5,775 nt of DNA. It comes from Actinomycetes bacterium. Lineage in GTDB: Bacteria > Actinomycetota > Actinomycetes > Actinomycetales > Dermatophilaceae. Below, one piece after another: positions 5,042 through 5,775 of the stretch; the stretch's first letter is position 1, and each line of letters opens with the position of its first letter. The DNA lies in NCBI GenBank assembly GCA_023389095.1, contig JAEWFB010000118.1:1-5775 (forward strand), written 5' to 3'. The notes beneath the pieces were generated by a model, which ran no database searches, was not told the origin of the DNA, and was given only the letters and a program-made list of their open reading frames with translations. A program made the translations under genes and the position numbers.

Positions 5042-5775
5042 TCAGGCGTTGTGCTGCTGCTGTTGCTGCTGCTGCATCGCGTGGTGGCGACGCAGCACCT
5101 CGGTCAGCTTGTTGGCTCCGGCCACGACGGTCGCCGCGTGCAGCCGGCCCGGCTGGCGCGAGAGGCGCTCGATGGGACCGGAGATGGACACGGCCGCGAC
5201 GACCCGCCCGGACGGGCCGCGCACCGGCGCCGAGATGGACGCGACGCCGGCCTCGCGCTCGGCCACGCTCTGGGCCCAACCGCGTCGGCGCACCGCCGAC
5301 AGCGTCGTGGCCGTGAAGGCCGCGCCCTGCAGTCCGCGGTGGAGCCGGTCGGGCTCCTCCCACGCGAGCAGCACCTGGGCGGCCGACCCGGCGAGCATCG
5401 ACAGCGTCGCGCCGACCGGGATCGAGTCCCGGAGGCCGACGGGTCGCTCCGCGGCCGCCACGCAGATGCGCTGGTCGCCCTGGCGCCGGAACAGCTGCGC
5501 GCTCTCGTTCGTGTGGTCGCGCAGGGCGCCGAGAACTGGGCCGGCCGCCGCGAGCAGCCGGTCCTCGCCCGCTGCCGACGCGAGCTCGCCGAGACGCGGG
5601 CCGAGGACGAAGCGGCCCTGCATGTCGCGCGAGACGAGCCGGTGGTGCTCGAGGGCGACGGCCAGGCGGTGGGCCGTGGGGCGGGCCAGGCCGGTGGCGC
5701 CGACGAGCTGTGCGAGCGTGGCCGGACCGGCCTCGAGGGCGCCCAGCACCGTGGCCGCCTTGTCGAGGACGCCGA
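5042..5775 (-). CDS. ndgR: IclR-family regulator, NdgR-like (partial, 5' end outside window)
   Basis: This DNA-binding regulator closely resembles Streptomyces NdgR, which by family knowledge controls leucine and other amino-acid genes and is usually divergent from leuCD. About 243 codons are visible. The frame stays open to the window edge with GVLDKAAT before the internal GTG at 5749, and NdgR proteins carry a similar VLDKAA segment near their N-terminus, so the true start is only slightly beyond 5775. The winged helix-turn-helix contains ATLAQLVGATGLARPTAHRL and the wing GRFVLGPRL. The effector domain contains ESAQLFRRQGDQRICVAAAE, then RRRGWAQSVAEREAGVASIS and the closing APVRGPSGRVVAAVSISGP. 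The C-terminus is unusual: after LRRHHAM come seven Gln, then HNA, encoded by a CAG/CAA tract. A strong hairpin follows 15 nt after the stop. The target genes are outside the window. Confidence 0.92.
   Translation of the reverse strand, partial: GVLDKAATVLGALEAGPATLAQLVGATGLARPTAHRLAVALEHHRLVSRDMQGRFVLGPRLGELASAAGEDRLLAAAGPVLGALRDHTNESAQLFRRQGDQRICVAAAERPVGLRDSIPVGATLSMLAGSAAQVLLAWEEPDRLHRGLQGAAFTATTLSAVRRRGWAQSVAEREAGVASISAPVRGPSGRVVAAVSISGPIERLSRQPGRLHAATVVAGANKLTEVLRRHHAMQQQQQQQHNA
5054..5074 (-). repeat. CAG trinucleotide repeat encoding seven Gln
   Basis: On the - strand the codons are CAG x3, CAA, CAG x3, lying near the 3' end of the IclR gene, three sense codons before its stop. The near-perfect triplet repeat could change in copy number by slippage without shifting the frame. 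Confidence 0.85.

Overview
The window looks like chromosome of a high-GC actinomycete. G and C dominate throughout, codon third positions are almost all G or C, and the genes have clear actinobacterial counterparts: an F420-dependent glucose-6-phosphate dehydrogenase, an NdgR-type IclR regulator, a Pro/Thr-rich L,D-transpeptidase lipoprotein and a rhomboid-like/DUF2156 membrane protein. A member of the Micrococcales (for example Intrasporangiaceae) would fit, but that placement is inference. I see no insertion sequence, phage, CRISPR array or plasmid signature.

Layout: a tRNA-Glu(CTC) gene lies on the + strand at 42-114, preceded by a GNRA-capped hairpin and followed by a very strong hairpin (134-171) that can terminate transcription from both sides. 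All protein genes are on the - strand. In transcription order (right to left) they are: an IclR/NdgR-like regulator running off the right edge (5042 to beyond 5775); a 52-nt hairpin (4975-5026) that probably terminates it; a 157-nt intergenic region with alternating repeats; an L,D-transpeptidase lipoprotein (3901-4884); fgd (2808-3815); a small coding-like stretch that appears frameshifted (about 2449-2761); and a 738-residue membrane protein with a rhomboid-like N-terminal half and a lysyl-phosphatidylglycerol-synthase-type DUF2156 domain (197-2413), which converges on the tRNA gene.

Functionally, the lipoprotein (peptidoglycan 3-3 cross-linking) and the DUF2156 protein (aminoacylation of anionic phospholipid) both point to the cell envelope. 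Fgd supplies reduced F420 from glucose 6-phosphate. The NdgR-type regulator usually controls leucine/amino-acid genes that lie divergently next to it, here just outside the window. The fgd, small ORF and DUF2156 genes are closely spaced (46 and 35 nt) and could be co-transcribed. The regulator looks insulated from the rest by its terminator.

The items most worth a second look are the frameshifted small gene between fgd and the DUF2156 gene, the rhomboid-like domain that still carries a Ser and a His in near-catalytic motifs, the repeat cluster upstream of the transpeptidase, and the polyglutamine tail on the regulator. I found no clear case for a wholly new multi-gene system.
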